In this document: piece after piece, positions 12,645 to 21,379 of the stretch
Position numbering within the stretch: the first letter of the stretch is position 1
Layout of the letters: each line of letters opens with the position of its first letter
From: a virus
Strand: one strand, 5' to 3'
IMG/VR virus record: IMGVR_UViG_3300036768_000511
Span: 1 to 43,511 of that record
DNA length: 43,511 nt
Program-made: the position numbers and the translations under genes
Notes under the pieces: model-generated
What the model was told of the DNA's origin: nothing
Seen by the model: only the letters and a program-made list of their open reading frames with translations
The model's database searches: none

Positions 12645-12801
12645 CCAGCCTCCGATCGATGTCTAGTCCCTCGACGTGGCGTTCGTCGAATTCGACCGCG
12701 AGCGCATCAAGCATCGCCTCTTCCGTGATGTCGCGTCGCACCTCTGCCGGCGAATCATGAACCAGCTCAAGCAACGCGGCCAAGGCAAACGCCGAGCCCA
12801 T
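12595..12801 (-). CDS. Small Ala/Leu and charged helical protein
   Basis: This is a 68-residue protein from ATG 12801, which overlaps the stop of an 11-codon ORF (TGATG) preceded by GGGGAGGAG. It has a hydrophobic N-terminal helix (SAFALAALLELV) and then an acidic/basic helix (ITEEAMLDALAVEFDERHVE, DIDRRLDELERRYIARRRE). The frame is open upstream, but that part lies across the stop of the fibre gene. It could be a small membrane-associated or assembly protein. Confidence 0.55.
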   Translation of the reverse strand: MGSAFALAALLELVHDSPAEVRRDITEEAMLDALAVEFDERHVEGLDIDRRLDELERRYIARRRERAL

Positions 12802-12836
12802 CAGTTCAGCACCACGCGAAAGAGCGCACCAATCAT
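12801..12836 (-). CDS. 11-codon leader ORF
   Basis: ATG 12836 follows the strong site GGGGAGGAG and encodes MIGALFRVVLN, stopping in a TGATG overlap with the next gene. The following gene lacks its own clear ribosome site, so translation coupling through this leader is likely. Confidence 0.4.
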   Translation of the reverse strand: MIGALFRVVLN

Positions 12837-12877
12837 TACCATCTCCTCCCCGGGAGCCGCCGCCGTCTACTCCTTGC

Positions 12878-13657
12878 TCACTGGATACAGAGAACGTCAA
12901 ATTTGTAGGTCGATCCATTTGAGAGCGCGTTTGCGGTGCCCCATACCTGCGTCGTCGTCGACGAACCGGCCCGGTCATAGTAGACGGCATACAGTGCAGT
13001 GCCGCTCCCGCTCGTCGTCGGTGTCATCACGCAATGCGCGACCGCGCTCCATGCCGCCGAACTCGTCACGGTGACCATCGTGCCAGTTCCAGCGCCGGAC
13101 GACCCAGTCGTGACGGTGACCTCGTACGCGCCATCTGTCCCCGAGATCGAACAGCTCGGCGAGCCAGTGCCGAGCGCGCCGCCGACGGCGCACGTGGGCG
13201 TACTACTGCTACCAACATAGTGTCGCGCCGTCGCATCGCCTTGGACGAGCAGGCCGTTGGAGACAAGGACACCGAGCGCTGTCATATATGCAGTCTGCGT
13301 ACCCGAGGAGTGTTCAAACACCAGAGGTGCATCACCGTTGCTGTTCGCGCGCAGGATCAACTTCGAGCGCGTGTTGTCCTCGATGATGCGCACCGGGTTC
13401 GTGCTGTTGTTGTAGATGTCCTGCATCGTCGACGAACTACCGCCACCGTTGAGCGCCGTGTACGCGGCGCCGTTCAGCGACACCTCGAGACGGTTGTTGC
13501 CGAGGTGATAGCGGAGGCGGGCGCGTCCAGCCGCTGAGACACCGATCGACGAACCGTCGGGGAAGTCGATAGCGCCGAGCCTCGTCGGCTTCACCTGCGC
13601 GTAACCGACGGTCGACGCGGACAGGAGCAGCGCCAAAGCGATAACGAACCTTTGCAT
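12878..13657 (-). CDS. Virion-module protein with N-terminal signal peptide
   Basis: This is a 259-residue protein from ATG 13657. The upstream extension of the frame is Arg/His-rich noise, while the chosen start gives a convincing type I signal (MQRFVIALALLLSASTVGYAQ, Ala-Gln boundary). The rest is beta-rich and Gly/Ser/Thr-rich (LGAIDFPDGSSIGVSAAGRA, NNRLEVSLNGAAYTALNGGG), as in fibre-like repeats, with Cys pairs near the C-terminus. A secretory signal on a tail-fibre-type protein is unusual for a phage and may reflect capture of a host secreted gene or export. Confidence 0.7.
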   Translation of the reverse strand: MQRFVIALALLLSASTVGYAQVKPTRLGAIDFPDGSSIGVSAAGRARLRYHLGNNRLEVSLNGAAYTALNGGGSSSTMQDIYNNSTNPVRIIEDNTRSKLILRANSNGDAPLVFEHSSGTQTAYMTALGVLVSNGLLVQGDATARHYVGSSSTPTCAVGGALGTGSPSCSISGTDGAYEVTVTTGSSGAGTGTMVTVTSSAAWSAVAHCVMTPTTSGSGTALYAVYYDRAGSSTTTQVWGTANALSNGSTYKFDVLCIQ

Positions 13658-13659
13658 GT

Positions 13660-13890
13660 CTACCTCGGAATGACGATGCCGTTGATGGTACCGGTGAAGC
13701 GATCCGATACCGCTAGACGGAAACCAGTCGACGTCTTTGCCGTGCCCGTGTCGACGTACGCGACGACGGGCGCGTCCGTCTCCACGCCCATGAAGACGCC
13801 GTAGTTCGTCGTTCCCTGGTCGGAGATGACAATATCGATGAAGTCCTGCGTGCCGTTGAAGGTGGCCTGCCACGGGGTTGCGAGTGCCAT
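13660..13890 (-). CDS. Small beta-rich virion-module protein
   Basis: This 76-residue protein is composed of beta-strands (FIDIVISDQGTTNYGVFMGV, APVVAYVDTGTAKTSTGFRL). It sits two bases upstream of the signal-peptide protein and 12 bases downstream of a fibre gene. It may be a small fibre-associated or capping protein. No family was recognised. Confidence 0.65.
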   Translation of the reverse strand: MALATPWQATFNGTQDFIDIVISDQGTTNYGVFMGVETDAPVVAYVDTGTAKTSTGFRLAVSDRFTGTINGIVIPR

Positions 13891-13902
13891 CTCAGGCCTC
13901 CG

Positions 13903-14637
13903 TCACGAGAGAAGCTGAAAGCGGACGTAATCAATAAAAAGGATGCCAGATATCGCGGAATTCATAAAAATTGAGCCTGGCGTGAGGCTCGTTGTATACG
14001 AAGCAATCGTATGCAGCGTCGTACCATTGATCTTGAATGTTACGGCATTCGACGTCCGCGTTAGTTCGAGCGTGACATAGCCAGAGCTGATTGCTACCGG
14101 CGTCCCATTCGGCGCTGTGGCGACATTATCGATTGAAACGCCCCAATATGTCGTCGAGACCGATCCTGCAATATAAAATGAGAGACCATTTACGAAGACA
14201 TTACCAACACCAACGATAATATTGGTAGAGCTTGTCACTCCGCTCACGCGAATATGAGCTTCAAATTTGAAATCGCTCGTTCCAAATGCGCAGTTCTTGA
14301 TCGAAATTGACTGCGATGATGCTCCGACCAACTGACATGATCCATTGGCGCCATTCGCGGAATCGTCGACCACCGTCGGCGAACCAGACGTGATCCAACG
14401 ATCGGTGCCGACTACTGAACCGGTGAAGTGATCTTCGACGATCGTCCGGTTGAGCTTTCTCACCTCGCGACGCAGGAACGCAATCCAGTCGAGCGCGACC
14501 TTCTGTGGATGGATGTACGACGCGGCCGCCTGAGCATCGGTGTCCGTGACGAGCGCCCCAATCGGGTCAACATCGAGCGACGGCGCGGGCGACGGCGCTT
14601 GCGCCGCCGTCGGATTCCCCGTGTAATTCGTTGGCAT
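13903..14637 (-). CDS. Tail fibre-like protein with jelly-roll (LamG/ConA-like) domain
   Basis: This is a 244-residue protein. The N-terminal 70 residues (Pro/Ala-rich, then ALDWIAFLRREVRKLNRTIV) look like a baseplate attachment helix. The remaining 175 residues form a beta-sandwich of the LamG/ConA-like kind (FKFEAHIRVSG, STTYWGVSIDNVA, YVTLELTRTSNAVTFKING, FIDYVRFQLLS). It could bind a host surface glycan. The DNA for this domain (about 13910-14430) is clearly more AT-rich than neighbouring genes, a sign of recent acquisition of a receptor-binding module. Confidence 0.75.
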   Translation of the reverse strand: MPTNYTGNPTAAQAPSPAPSLDVDPIGALVTDTDAQAAASYIHPQKVALDWIAFLRREVRKLNRTIVEDHFTGSVVGTDRWITSGSPTVVDDSANGANGSCQLVGASSQSISIKNCAFGTSDFKFEAHIRVSGVTSSTNIIVGVGNVFVNGLSFYIAGSVSTTYWGVSIDNVATAPNGTPVAISSGYVTLELTRTSNAVTFKINGTTLHTIASYTTSLTPGSIFMNSAISGILFIDYVRFQLLS

Positions 14638-14646
14638 TGTCCTCCC

Positions 14647-15624
14647 CTAGTCAGCTGCGTACGAAACAACCTCGCCGGGGCCGACCGTGCCGCCGGATCC
14701 CACTGTGCGCAGTGGCCAGCCGACGAACTTCCCGACGGTGTTCGCATAGATTCCGACGCACTTCGCCTTCGCCGGCCGCCACAGCCGAATCGTGCGGCGC
14801 AGGTTCGCGAGCGCGCTCGCGCTCGGGCAGCATAGCGGGTTCTCGCCCGCGGCCCACGCGAACACGTCGACGGTGCCGGTGAACGCATCGGATGCGATCA
14901 GCGTCGCTCCGGTCGCCGTCTTCGACCCCGAATCGACGACGACCACGACCGGACCATCGCTCGTCTGCACCGCGCCGACGACAGTCTGATACGCGCTTGA
15001 CGGAAACGGCTGCGACCATACCACCGTGGCCGTGTCGGTTCCGGCAAATGTTGCGACCCCTCGATGCATCCAGAAGTCGGGCTGCGTCGGCAGCAACACC
15101 GCAAAGCGCGAACAGAACGCAGTATCGCCGTCGAACAGCCACCATGGGTTGCCCGCTGGAATCGTCGGCCCGCCCGGCTTCGAGGAAGTCAAATCGGTCG
15201 CGATCGCGCCGAGCATGCCGATGTTCAGCGACGATAGCGGGTCAGCGGCAAGCGGCAGCGTGAGACGCGCATAAAGCCCGTTTTGCTGCACGATGACCGC
15301 ATCGGTGTAGCCGTCGTAGTAGAGCGCCAAGAGCATCCCAAGGTGCCACCCAGCGCGCTTCCATGCCTCCCATGCGCCACGCAGCCGACCTCGCCACTGG
15401 CCCTCGCCCTCGCCGTAGCCCTGGAAAATCTGACGCTCGCTCGCGATTGCAGGCAACGCATCGCTCGGCGCGTAATCCGGGAACCGTGCCTTCGTCGCGT
15501 CATCGGCCAGGTCCGCGTACCCGTCGAGAATATCCCCGAGAGCGCCAGCCTCCTTCTTTCCCGTCGTGCGGCCGACGAGCCACGGGATGTTGAGCTTCTC
15601 GTACCACTCACGATAGAAGCCCAT
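14647..15624 (-). CDS. Baseplate/tail protein following the J protein
   Basis: This 325-residue protein occupies the position of P2/Mu gpI-type baseplate proteins. The N-terminal part (WYEKLNIPWLVGRTTGKKEA, YADLADDATKARFPDYAPSD, FQGYGEGEGQWRGRLRGAWE) is typical of phage proteins annotated as tail or baseplate. The C-terminal part is beta-rich and may extend to the fibre. It starts 4 bases after the J-like gene. Confidence 0.75.
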   Translation of the reverse strand: MGFYREWYEKLNIPWLVGRTTGKKEAGALGDILDGYADLADDATKARFPDYAPSDALPAIASERQIFQGYGEGEGQWRGRLRGAWEAWKRAGWHLGMLLALYYDGYTDAVIVQQNGLYARLTLPLAADPLSSLNIGMLGAIATDLTSSKPGGPTIPAGNPWWLFDGDTAFCSRFAVLLPTQPDFWMHRGVATFAGTDTATVVWSQPFPSSAYQTVVGAVQTSDGPVVVVVDSGSKTATGATLIASDAFTGTVDVFAWAAGENPLCCPSASALANLRRTIRLWRPAKAKCVGIYANTVGKFVGWPLRTVGSGGTVGPGEVVSYAAD

Positions 15625-15628
15625 CGCC

Positions 15629-17083
15629 TTAGCTCGTCGTCCAGGTCAGCGCGCTCGCGATCGCCTGCGTCCACGACGGGAGCTCGAACGCGCCCGCCAC
15701 CACTGGCAATGCGAGGTTGGCCGATGCGCCGTTGATCTGAAGACCGGTCACGTCGATGATCCCGTCGGTGGACATGAGCGCATCGATGATCTCTGCGAGG
15801 CGCACGATCCCGTTGATGCCGACCGTCGTGTTGATGTACGTGCGCACCGCCGCCTCTGCGGCCGCCTTCGCCGCCGTCTCCTTCTCGCGCTCGACCGTGA
15901 CGGTCCCCGAGAGCGTGATGGTACGGATCGTCGGCGACACGACAACGGGGAAGTCGGTGATCGGAACTCGTTTCTTCACGAAGGCGTCGGCCGCGCTCAC
16001 AACAGCGGGAGGCAGCGCGCCGCCCTGCCCGGCGATGACGATCCACACCTTGTTGTTGATCGTCCCGTCCGTCTGAACGCGCGTCTGCGTGATCTGCGTC
16101 GACGACTCGCGCACGAGCAAGTCGTAGAACCCGAGCGTTGGCGAGCTCGCGCCATAGCTATTGAGCGACGGCCATCGATTCTTTGAGCGCGCGCGCAGCG
16201 CGACATCGCTCTCCTCGTCGCGGCCTTGCGTCGTGATCCACGTGCCCGGCGTAGAGAAGTTGTAGAGGTCGTTCGTCAGAAAGCTCGGGGAAACCGAGCC
16301 GTTCGATAGCGTGACGTCGATTCCGTATCCGCCGAGATTCGTCGCCGACGATACCGCGCCCGCGCTTACGAAAGCGCCGCCGTCGATCGAGTACGACCAC
16401 GATGCGACCCCAGCCTGGCCATTGGTATCGATGCGAATGACGACCTGATGCGCGCTGTTCGGCGAACCGCTCGGCGTCACCGTCCCCGTCCCCGTCCCGA
16501 TCTGCGTGACCGGCGAATATGCCGGCGCCGGGTTCGTCGCCGTAACTCCGGTGAGCGGCTTCGTCATCACGATCGGCGAAGCGTTCGACGGGTCGATGTA
16601 ATTCAGCCCGAGCGCCGACTGATTCGGCGACTCGCTCGTGACGGTCACGTCGAGGGTTCCGCCGCTCGCGAGCACGTTGCCGTTCGGCAGCGCCGAAAGC
16701 GTGTAGCGATTCCCCGACGGAAACTTGAAGAGAGTCTGCCCGACAGAGAGCGTATGCGGGCCGGCGCTCGGCGCGCACGTGAGCCGAATGGTCCCGACGG
16801 TGTACGATGCGGCGACGTAGTCGAGGTCATACATCTGCTTCGCCGTGAGCTTCAGCCACGCGCCAGTCGCGTAGTCGATGAAGCCGCCGGCAGCGATCGC
16901 AGGAATCAAGTCGGCCGCGAGATCCTTCAGCGCCGTCGCGAATGCCTTGATGCGCGTTCGCTCGCTGCCGCCGCTCGAATCCCAATCCGTGACGGGAAAC
17001 CCGGCCGACTGGAACACGCCGAGCATCTTCGAGATGACGGCATCGAGCGTCGCCGATCTCAGTAGCTCTGAGAGGGTCGGCAT
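15629..17083 (-). CDS. Baseplate J-like protein
   Basis: This 484-residue protein has the Baseplate_J/gp47 plan. An N-terminal helical region (LLRSATLDAVISKMLGVFQS) is followed by beta domains (GTIRLTCAPSAGPHTLSVGQ). The C-terminal signature includes GRDEESDVALRARSKNRW, ITDFPVVVSP and RTYINTTVGINGIVRLAEII. It links the wedge subunits of the baseplate. ATG 17083 overlaps the stop of the gp25-like gene, as in other contractile phages. Confidence 0.9.
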   Translation of the reverse strand: MPTLSELLRSATLDAVISKMLGVFQSAGFPVTDWDSSGGSERTRIKAFATALKDLAADLIPAIAAGGFIDYATGAWLKLTAKQMYDLDYVAASYTVGTIRLTCAPSAGPHTLSVGQTLFKFPSGNRYTLSALPNGNVLASGGTLDVTVTSESPNQSALGLNYIDPSNASPIVMTKPLTGVTATNPAPAYSPVTQIGTGTGTVTPSGSPNSAHQVVIRIDTNGQAGVASWSYSIDGGAFVSAGAVSSATNLGGYGIDVTLSNGSVSPSFLTNDLYNFSTPGTWITTQGRDEESDVALRARSKNRWPSLNSYGASSPTLGFYDLLVRESSTQITQTRVQTDGTINNKVWIVIAGQGGALPPAVVSAADAFVKKRVPITDFPVVVSPTIRTITLSGTVTVEREKETAAKAAAEAAVRTYINTTVGINGIVRLAEIIDALMSTDGIIDVTGLQINGASANLALPVVAGAFELPSWTQAIASALTWTTS

Positions 17084-17484
17084 CAGGCGGCCTCCAAGAA
17101 CTCGACCGTAAGCTTATCGACGGTGAGCACAAACGGGAAGGGCTCTTCGTCGTCGACGAGCGTGACAGCGATATCGACCGTGAGCGTCTGCGTGCCGATG
17201 TCGCTCGTGATCGTCACGAGCGCGCTATCGACGCGGTCGTCCTTGCGGCACTCGGCCGCAATCGCCGCCTCCCACTCAGCCCGCTGCCGGTCAGTGAGCC
17301 CCGCGCCGACAAGCTGTCGGATGTCGAGCCCGTAATCCGCGTCGTCCCCAATCGCAGCAAGAGCACCGCGCGGCGTCTGCAGCCGTCGCGCGAGCGCATA
17401 GCCGACGTTCAGCCGCCCGCTGACGAATGCATCGCGCGACGGTAGATCGTCGACAACAGCGAGGTCAGTGCCGTAATCAGCCAT
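17083..17484 (-). CDS. Baseplate wedge protein, GPW/gp25-like
   Basis: This is a 133-residue protein from ATG 17484, chosen because residues before it lie within the hub gene. It has the gp25 layout: DLPSRDAFVSGRLNVGYALA, RRLQTPRGALAAIGDDADYG (the R-x-P-R-G-x-L and D-Y-G sequence blocks), then the C-terminal strands. It is a conserved wedge and sheath initiator in contractile systems, located between hub and J genes. Confidence 0.85.
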   Translation of the reverse strand: MADYGTDLAVVDDLPSRDAFVSGRLNVGYALARRLQTPRGALAAIGDDADYGLDIRQLVGAGLTDRQRAEWEAAIAAECRKDDRVDSALVTITSDIGTQTLTVDIAVTLVDDEEPFPFVLTVDKLTVEFLEAA

Positions 17485-18667
17485 ATTTGATCTTCGACAG
17501 CTTGTAGGTCGGTCCGCCAAGCGCCGCGATGAACGCGGTTAGCTTCGCGAGCTCTGGACTGAGCGGCGCAAGAAGCGGCGCGCCATTCACGCAGTTGGTC
17601 GTGAGCGCCGTCTTAATCACATCGAGCGCGTCTTTTAGCGCGCCTGTCCCAGATAGAAAGTCGTCCCACTTTGGAATCGAGTAGGTGCTGCCCGCGATCT
17701 TGATCTCGGTAACCGACTCGCCGCCGTCCCACAGTCCGACGAATGGCTTCTGCGGGTCACCATCATCGAAACCAAGCCGCACCCATGCCTGCGGCGCAAT
17801 CGTGACCTCGATGCCCGGAAGCCCATGGCGGATCGGCACGTCGACAAGACTGCCGATGTCCGGATCGTCGCAGTCGACATCTACCTTCTGGCCGTTCTGC
17901 TTCACGACCTTCGCCCGGTAGAGCCGCTGATATCGAATCGTCGGAAACGCCGCCCGCGCAAGCGCGAGCAGCGCACCCTTGCCGCGCTCGGCGCCGCTCG
18001 CCTCGAACGTGACAACGCTGCGCGCCTTGTCAGACCCAACCCAGTGCTCGACGAGCTCTACGCGCCCAAGATCGGGCAGCGTCACGCCGGGCGTAATCGA
18101 CAGCGTGTCGACGCCAAGCTCAGCGGTGTTCTCAGCCGGATCGCGCGTCATCACCTCGGCGTCGACCGACAGCGTTGGCCATGTCTCCTCGCCGAACCAG
18201 ACCGTGCCGTCGCTCAGAACACGCCACGACGCCGACGGCGCAATGGCGGCGAGCAGCGCGGCGAGGGCCGTCGCAACCGGCTGCCGCACGACATGCCACC
18301 GATCGACGACTCGCGACAGCAGCGCCGTGTCGATCGTCGACGAGAGCTTCTCCCCAGCATCATCCATCAGCGCGCCGACGATATCGCTCACCTTCGCGCT
18401 TTGGTAGTTCGTCGGCGTCGCGAGCTTCGACAATCCGCCATTGCCGCCGACGACGCGCGTCTGCACCGACCCGATATGCTCACCGCCTCGCGACGGAAGC
18501 ACAGTCCCCTTGAGCTCCAACCCTCCGGCAGCCGCAATCGTGACAGACTCACCAGGAGCAAAGCCGGATTCAGCGTCGATCGAAAGATCCGCGACCCACG
18601 CGCCTTGCAGCGGCATCGACACATGGATCTCGTCGACATCTTTGCCGTTCGCGGTGATGAGCGCCAT
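17477..18667 (-). CDS. Baseplate hub/spike-region protein
   Basis: This is a 396-residue protein. The N-terminal half resembles gp27/gpD-type hub domains (VSMPLQGAWVADLSIDAESG, YQSAKVSDIVGALMDDAGEK, VVDRWHVVRQPVATALAALL). A central OB-like region (VDVPIRHGLPGIEVTIAPQA, RLGFDDGDPQKPFVGLWDGG) is like the gp5/gpV spike base. It may combine hub and spike-base functions. It overlaps the gp25-like gene by 8 bases. Confidence 0.75.
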   Translation of the reverse strand: MALITANGKDVDEIHVSMPLQGAWVADLSIDAESGFAPGESVTIAAAGGLELKGTVLPSRGGEHIGSVQTRVVGGNGGLSKLATPTNYQSAKVSDIVGALMDDAGEKLSSTIDTALLSRVVDRWHVVRQPVATALAALLAAIAPSASWRVLSDGTVWFGEETWPTLSVDAEVMTRDPAENTAELGVDTLSITPGVTLPDLGRVELVEHWVGSDKARSVVTFEASGAERGKGALLALARAAFPTIRYQRLYRAKVVKQNGQKVDVDCDDPDIGSLVDVPIRHGLPGIEVTIAPQAWVRLGFDDGDPQKPFVGLWDGGESVTEIKIAGSTYSIPKWDDFLSGTGALKDALDVIKTALTTNCVNGAPLLAPLSPELAKLTAFIAALGGPTYKLSKIKYG

Positions 18668-19264
18668 CTATCGCGGCCCCACTGCGGCCGGGTTCTTCGA
18701 CGGCAGAACCGGCGTCGAGTTGCCCGCCTGCTTCAGCCGTTCCGGCTCGATGTTGTTCTTCACCGACGCGATCGGCTTCACCGTCGCACTCCCCTTCGAT
18801 GGGCGCTTGAATTCTTGCGCCCTGATCGGAATGCGCATCGCGCCGCGCGCAATTGGCTCCGGCGTCCCCACCTCGATGATCGTCACGCTCTTGATGCCGA
18901 GCGGCACCAGCGCTGGATGGTAGACGTCGACTGGATTCGGCTTCTTCTTCGCGGCCTCCGGCGGCCACAGCCTTCCGAGCAGCGCGACGATCTTGTCATG
19001 CTGCGCCTTCGTCGCATAGGTCAGCGTGATCTCGACGGCCGCCAGCGCGCGACCGTGATATGCCGGCGAGCCGCCGTTCTTCCCCGCCCCGCTCTTGTCG
19101 TCGACCTTCAACGCGCCCTTCGCCTTGACGGTCGCGATAGCGTCGACCACCTCGCCGCCGAGCACGATCGTATCCCACGCGGATCGATCGCCGAGCGCCC
19201 GCCCATCGGCAAACGGATCGAGGTTGCCACCCGAGTCCTGACCGAAGTACGGAATCTCAGCCAT
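18668..19264 (-). CDS. Tail/baseplate protein of unknown role
   Basis: This 198-residue protein lies between tape measure and hub, where P2-like phages carry hub-associated (LysM or gpU/gpX-type) proteins. The core (WDTIVLGGEVVDAIATVKAK, AAVEITLTYATKAQHDKIVA, LVPLGIKSVTIIEVGTPEPI) is beta-rich, and the C-terminus is Lys/Pro-rich. It overlaps the tape measure gene by 8 bases. The precise role is not assigned. Confidence 0.7.
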   Translation of the reverse strand: MAEIPYFGQDSGGNLDPFADGRALGDRSAWDTIVLGGEVVDAIATVKAKGALKVDDKSGAGKNGGSPAYHGRALAAVEITLTYATKAQHDKIVALLGRLWPPEAAKKKPNPVDVYHPALVPLGIKSVTIIEVGTPEPIARGAMRIPIRAQEFKRPSKGSATVKPIASVKNNIEPERLKQAGNSTPVLPSKNPAAVGPR

Positions 19265-20900
19265 CGTCGTCCTGCACGCCTTGCTGCGCGGCGAACGTCT
19301 CCAGCAGCGACTTGATCTGCGGGACCGCCGTCGATTTCAGCTTGTCCGCGATCGCTTCCGCCGCCTCGTCGCCCTTCGCGCCACGTGCGTCGATCGGAAT
19401 CGTCAACGTCATCAGCGGCGCGCGATTCCCACGCGACCTCGACGGCGCGATCCCTTCTCCGCGCGGTGAGAGCGCAGGGAGCGCGATGCCGACATCTGCG
19501 AGAAGGTCGCTGTAGCCAAGAAGCGCTGCCGCTCGTCGCGCCCCCGCCGCTGCGGCGGCCGCACGGACGGCCGTCTCTTCGGCACCGCTTTCGCCCGTGA
19601 GAAACGAGCCGAGCTTGAACGGCGCAGTCGCGATCTTTCCGGTGAGCTCGACGAACCGCGAAAACACCTCGAACACCTGCTTCACCGTCGCGAGCAGCGT
19701 GCGCGAGAAGTCGAGCGCCGTCGCAAATCCCTGCGCAAGCGCCTCGATATTCCCCGGCGTCGTGATGTCCCGCACCCAGCGCATGAGATCGTTGAACAGG
19801 CCCTCGAGCGCCTTGTAGATGCGCTGCCCGTTCGGCGACTCGGGGTCGAGCGCGGAGAGGATGTCGCCGAGCGTCTTCGACAGATCGGTGAAGCCGGGCG
19901 ACGTGAGGAACTTCTTGAGGTAGTTCTCGGGAAGCTGTTGCAGCTTGTAGAGCTTCGCCTCGACGGTGTCGGCAGCGCGCTCAGCCGCAATGCCGAGCGC
20001 GCCGCCCTGCTTCGCCGCGATCGTGCGGTAGATGGTCGTCAGGATGCGCTGGGGGTCGACCTTGCCCTCGCTCGCGAGCTTCTCGGCGGCCTCGGCCGTG
20101 ACGTTGAGCTGCTGTCCGAGATCCTTGTAGAACTGCGCCGCATTCACGCCGAAGCCAAGAAGCTGCTTCTCGCCGATGCCGCCCTTGTTGCGAACTTTCT
20201 CGACGGCATCGAGGAAGCCATGCACCGTCGCCTGCCCGCCGCCGACGATCGCCTCCACGTCAACGGCTGCGGCAAGAGCGTCCGCGATCTGCTTCGGATC
20301 GCGAATGCCCGAAAGCAGCAGCGGCCGCAACGCCTGCTTCAAATCGTCGTCGTCGAACTTCGTGCGACCCGCGATCTCAGCAACGTCGGCGAGCGTCTGA
20401 GCTGCCACGTCCTTGCCGAGCATGAGCTCGAACGAGAGCCCGATCGTCTCCGACTTCGCCACAGCCTTCACCGCAGCCTCGGCGAACCCATAGACGACGT
20501 TCGCGGCCTCCTTCACCAGCGACAGGTACTTCTCGCCGGCAGAGACGAGCAAGCTCGCGCCCTGTGCGATGCCGAAGGCTCCGAGGCCGGCGAATATCGG
20601 CGCGCCGTCCCTGAACGTCTTCACCATCTTCTCGGCATCGGAGCTCGCCGGAGCAAGCGAGCGCTGAAGATCGCCGAGCTCCTTCCGCGCGAGTTGCAGA
20701 TCTCTGAACTGCCCCGGATTGCCCTTGATGAGAACAAGCTGCGCGCGAACGCGCGCGAGGTCCTTCTCGAACCCCTGACTGACCTGCTCGGCGGCCGTCA
20801 TCTCCTTGACGATCTTCTCGACGCCGGCCGCCGCATTGTTCGCCGGCGCGCTGATCTCGTCGTATAGCTGAAACTGCCAGCTCAGCGCGTCGTCGGCCAT
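19257..20900 (-). CDS. Tail tape measure protein
   Basis: This 547-residue protein is long and Ala-rich with coiled N-terminal helices (AAAGVEKIVKEMTAAEQVSQ, LQLARKELGDLQRSLAP). It has a hydrophobic middle (IFAGLGAFGIAQGASLLVSA, AANVVYGFAEAAVKAVAKSE) and a C-terminal helical domain. It follows the frameshifted chaperone gene and precedes baseplate genes, the standard position. The short length predicts a short contractile tail, on the order of 80 nm by the usual residue-to-length rule. Confidence 0.85.
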   Translation of the reverse strand: MADDALSWQFQLYDEISAPANNAAAGVEKIVKEMTAAEQVSQGFEKDLARVRAQLVLIKGNPGQFRDLQLARKELGDLQRSLAPASSDAEKMVKTFRDGAPIFAGLGAFGIAQGASLLVSAGEKYLSLVKEAANVVYGFAEAAVKAVAKSETIGLSFELMLGKDVAAQTLADVAEIAGRTKFDDDDLKQALRPLLLSGIRDPKQIADALAAAVDVEAIVGGGQATVHGFLDAVEKVRNKGGIGEKQLLGFGVNAAQFYKDLGQQLNVTAEAAEKLASEGKVDPQRILTTIYRTIAAKQGGALGIAAERAADTVEAKLYKLQQLPENYLKKFLTSPGFTDLSKTLGDILSALDPESPNGQRIYKALEGLFNDLMRWVRDITTPGNIEALAQGFATALDFSRTLLATVKQVFEVFSRFVELTGKIATAPFKLGSFLTGESGAEETAVRAAAAAAGARRAAALLGYSDLLADVGIALPALSPRGEGIAPSRSRGNRAPLMTLTIPIDARGAKGDEAAEAIADKLKSTAVPQIKSLLETFAAQQGVQDDDG

Positions 20901-20909
20901 GGGGCTCCG

Positions 20910-21379
20910 TTACAGCTTCAGCTTCGCAAGGTTCAGGATCGCATCGGCGAACAGCGCGCCGCCGACGATTGCATCGATGTCGTCGTCGCCCCGGAGATAG
21001 CCGCGCAGACATCGGGCCGCGACGAGGAGGTCGCGCCGGGACTGCCCGAGCCGCTCTACAATTTTTTTCGCTTGACGACTTTAGCGGCACCCGCCATTGC
21101 ATGGAGTTCCTTGCCGATGGTGCCAATAAGCGCCGGTCTCTCCTTGATGAGCGCCCGGAACTCGTCCTTCGGCGGATACACCACGCATGCAAGCACAAGC
21201 GTCTTCATCGCCTTCGGCTTCTGCTCGTCATCGAGCAGCATCGATGTGAAGCGCTCGTACTCGCCTTCGCTCGGCGGCTTTGCCACGACAAACAGATCGT
21301 CGTCCAGATCGATCTGCTCGATCCGGTCGCCGTGCTGTTCCTTCAACTGCGCCTTCGTTTTCTCGTCGAGCTCGGTCAC
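20910..21379 (-). CDS. Tail assembly chaperone, -1 frameshift product (G-T type)
   Basis: This is the extended form of the 107-residue chaperone. At 21062-21068 (minus strand) the zero frame reads CGA AAA AAA TTG TAG, an A-AAA-AAA slippery heptamer just before the stop. Slipping back one base gives AAA AAA ATT GTA GAG and opens a frame for about 50 more residues (IVERLGQSRRDLLVAARC, then RGDDDIDAIVGGALFADAIL), ending at TAA 20912-20910. The tape measure gene starts 10 bases later. This is the conserved programmed frameshift of tailed phages. The coordinates cover both frames. Confidence 0.88.
21056..21379 (-). CDS. Tail assembly chaperone, short form (G type)
   Basis: This is a 107-residue acidic/basic protein (ELDEKTKAQLKEQHGDRIEQ, DDDLFVVAKPPSEGEYERFT, KAMKTLVLACVVYPPKDEFR) ending KVVKRKKL. 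It lies between tube and tape measure genes and contains the slippery A7 tract at its 3' end. It should chaperone the tape measure during tail assembly, with the longer frameshift product made in minor amount. Its start overlaps the tube stop (ATGA). Confidence 0.88.
   Translation of the reverse strand: MTELDEKTKAQLKEQHGDRIEQIDLDDDLFVVAKPPSEGEYERFTSMLLDDEQKPKAMKTLVLACVVYPPKDEFRALIKERPALIGTIGKELHAMAGAAKVVKRKKL

Noticed and set aside
13034-13537. Plus-strand Arg-rich ORF opposite the signal-peptide protein
   Set aside because: Antisense composition artefact; the minus-strand gene has a signal peptide and operon context.
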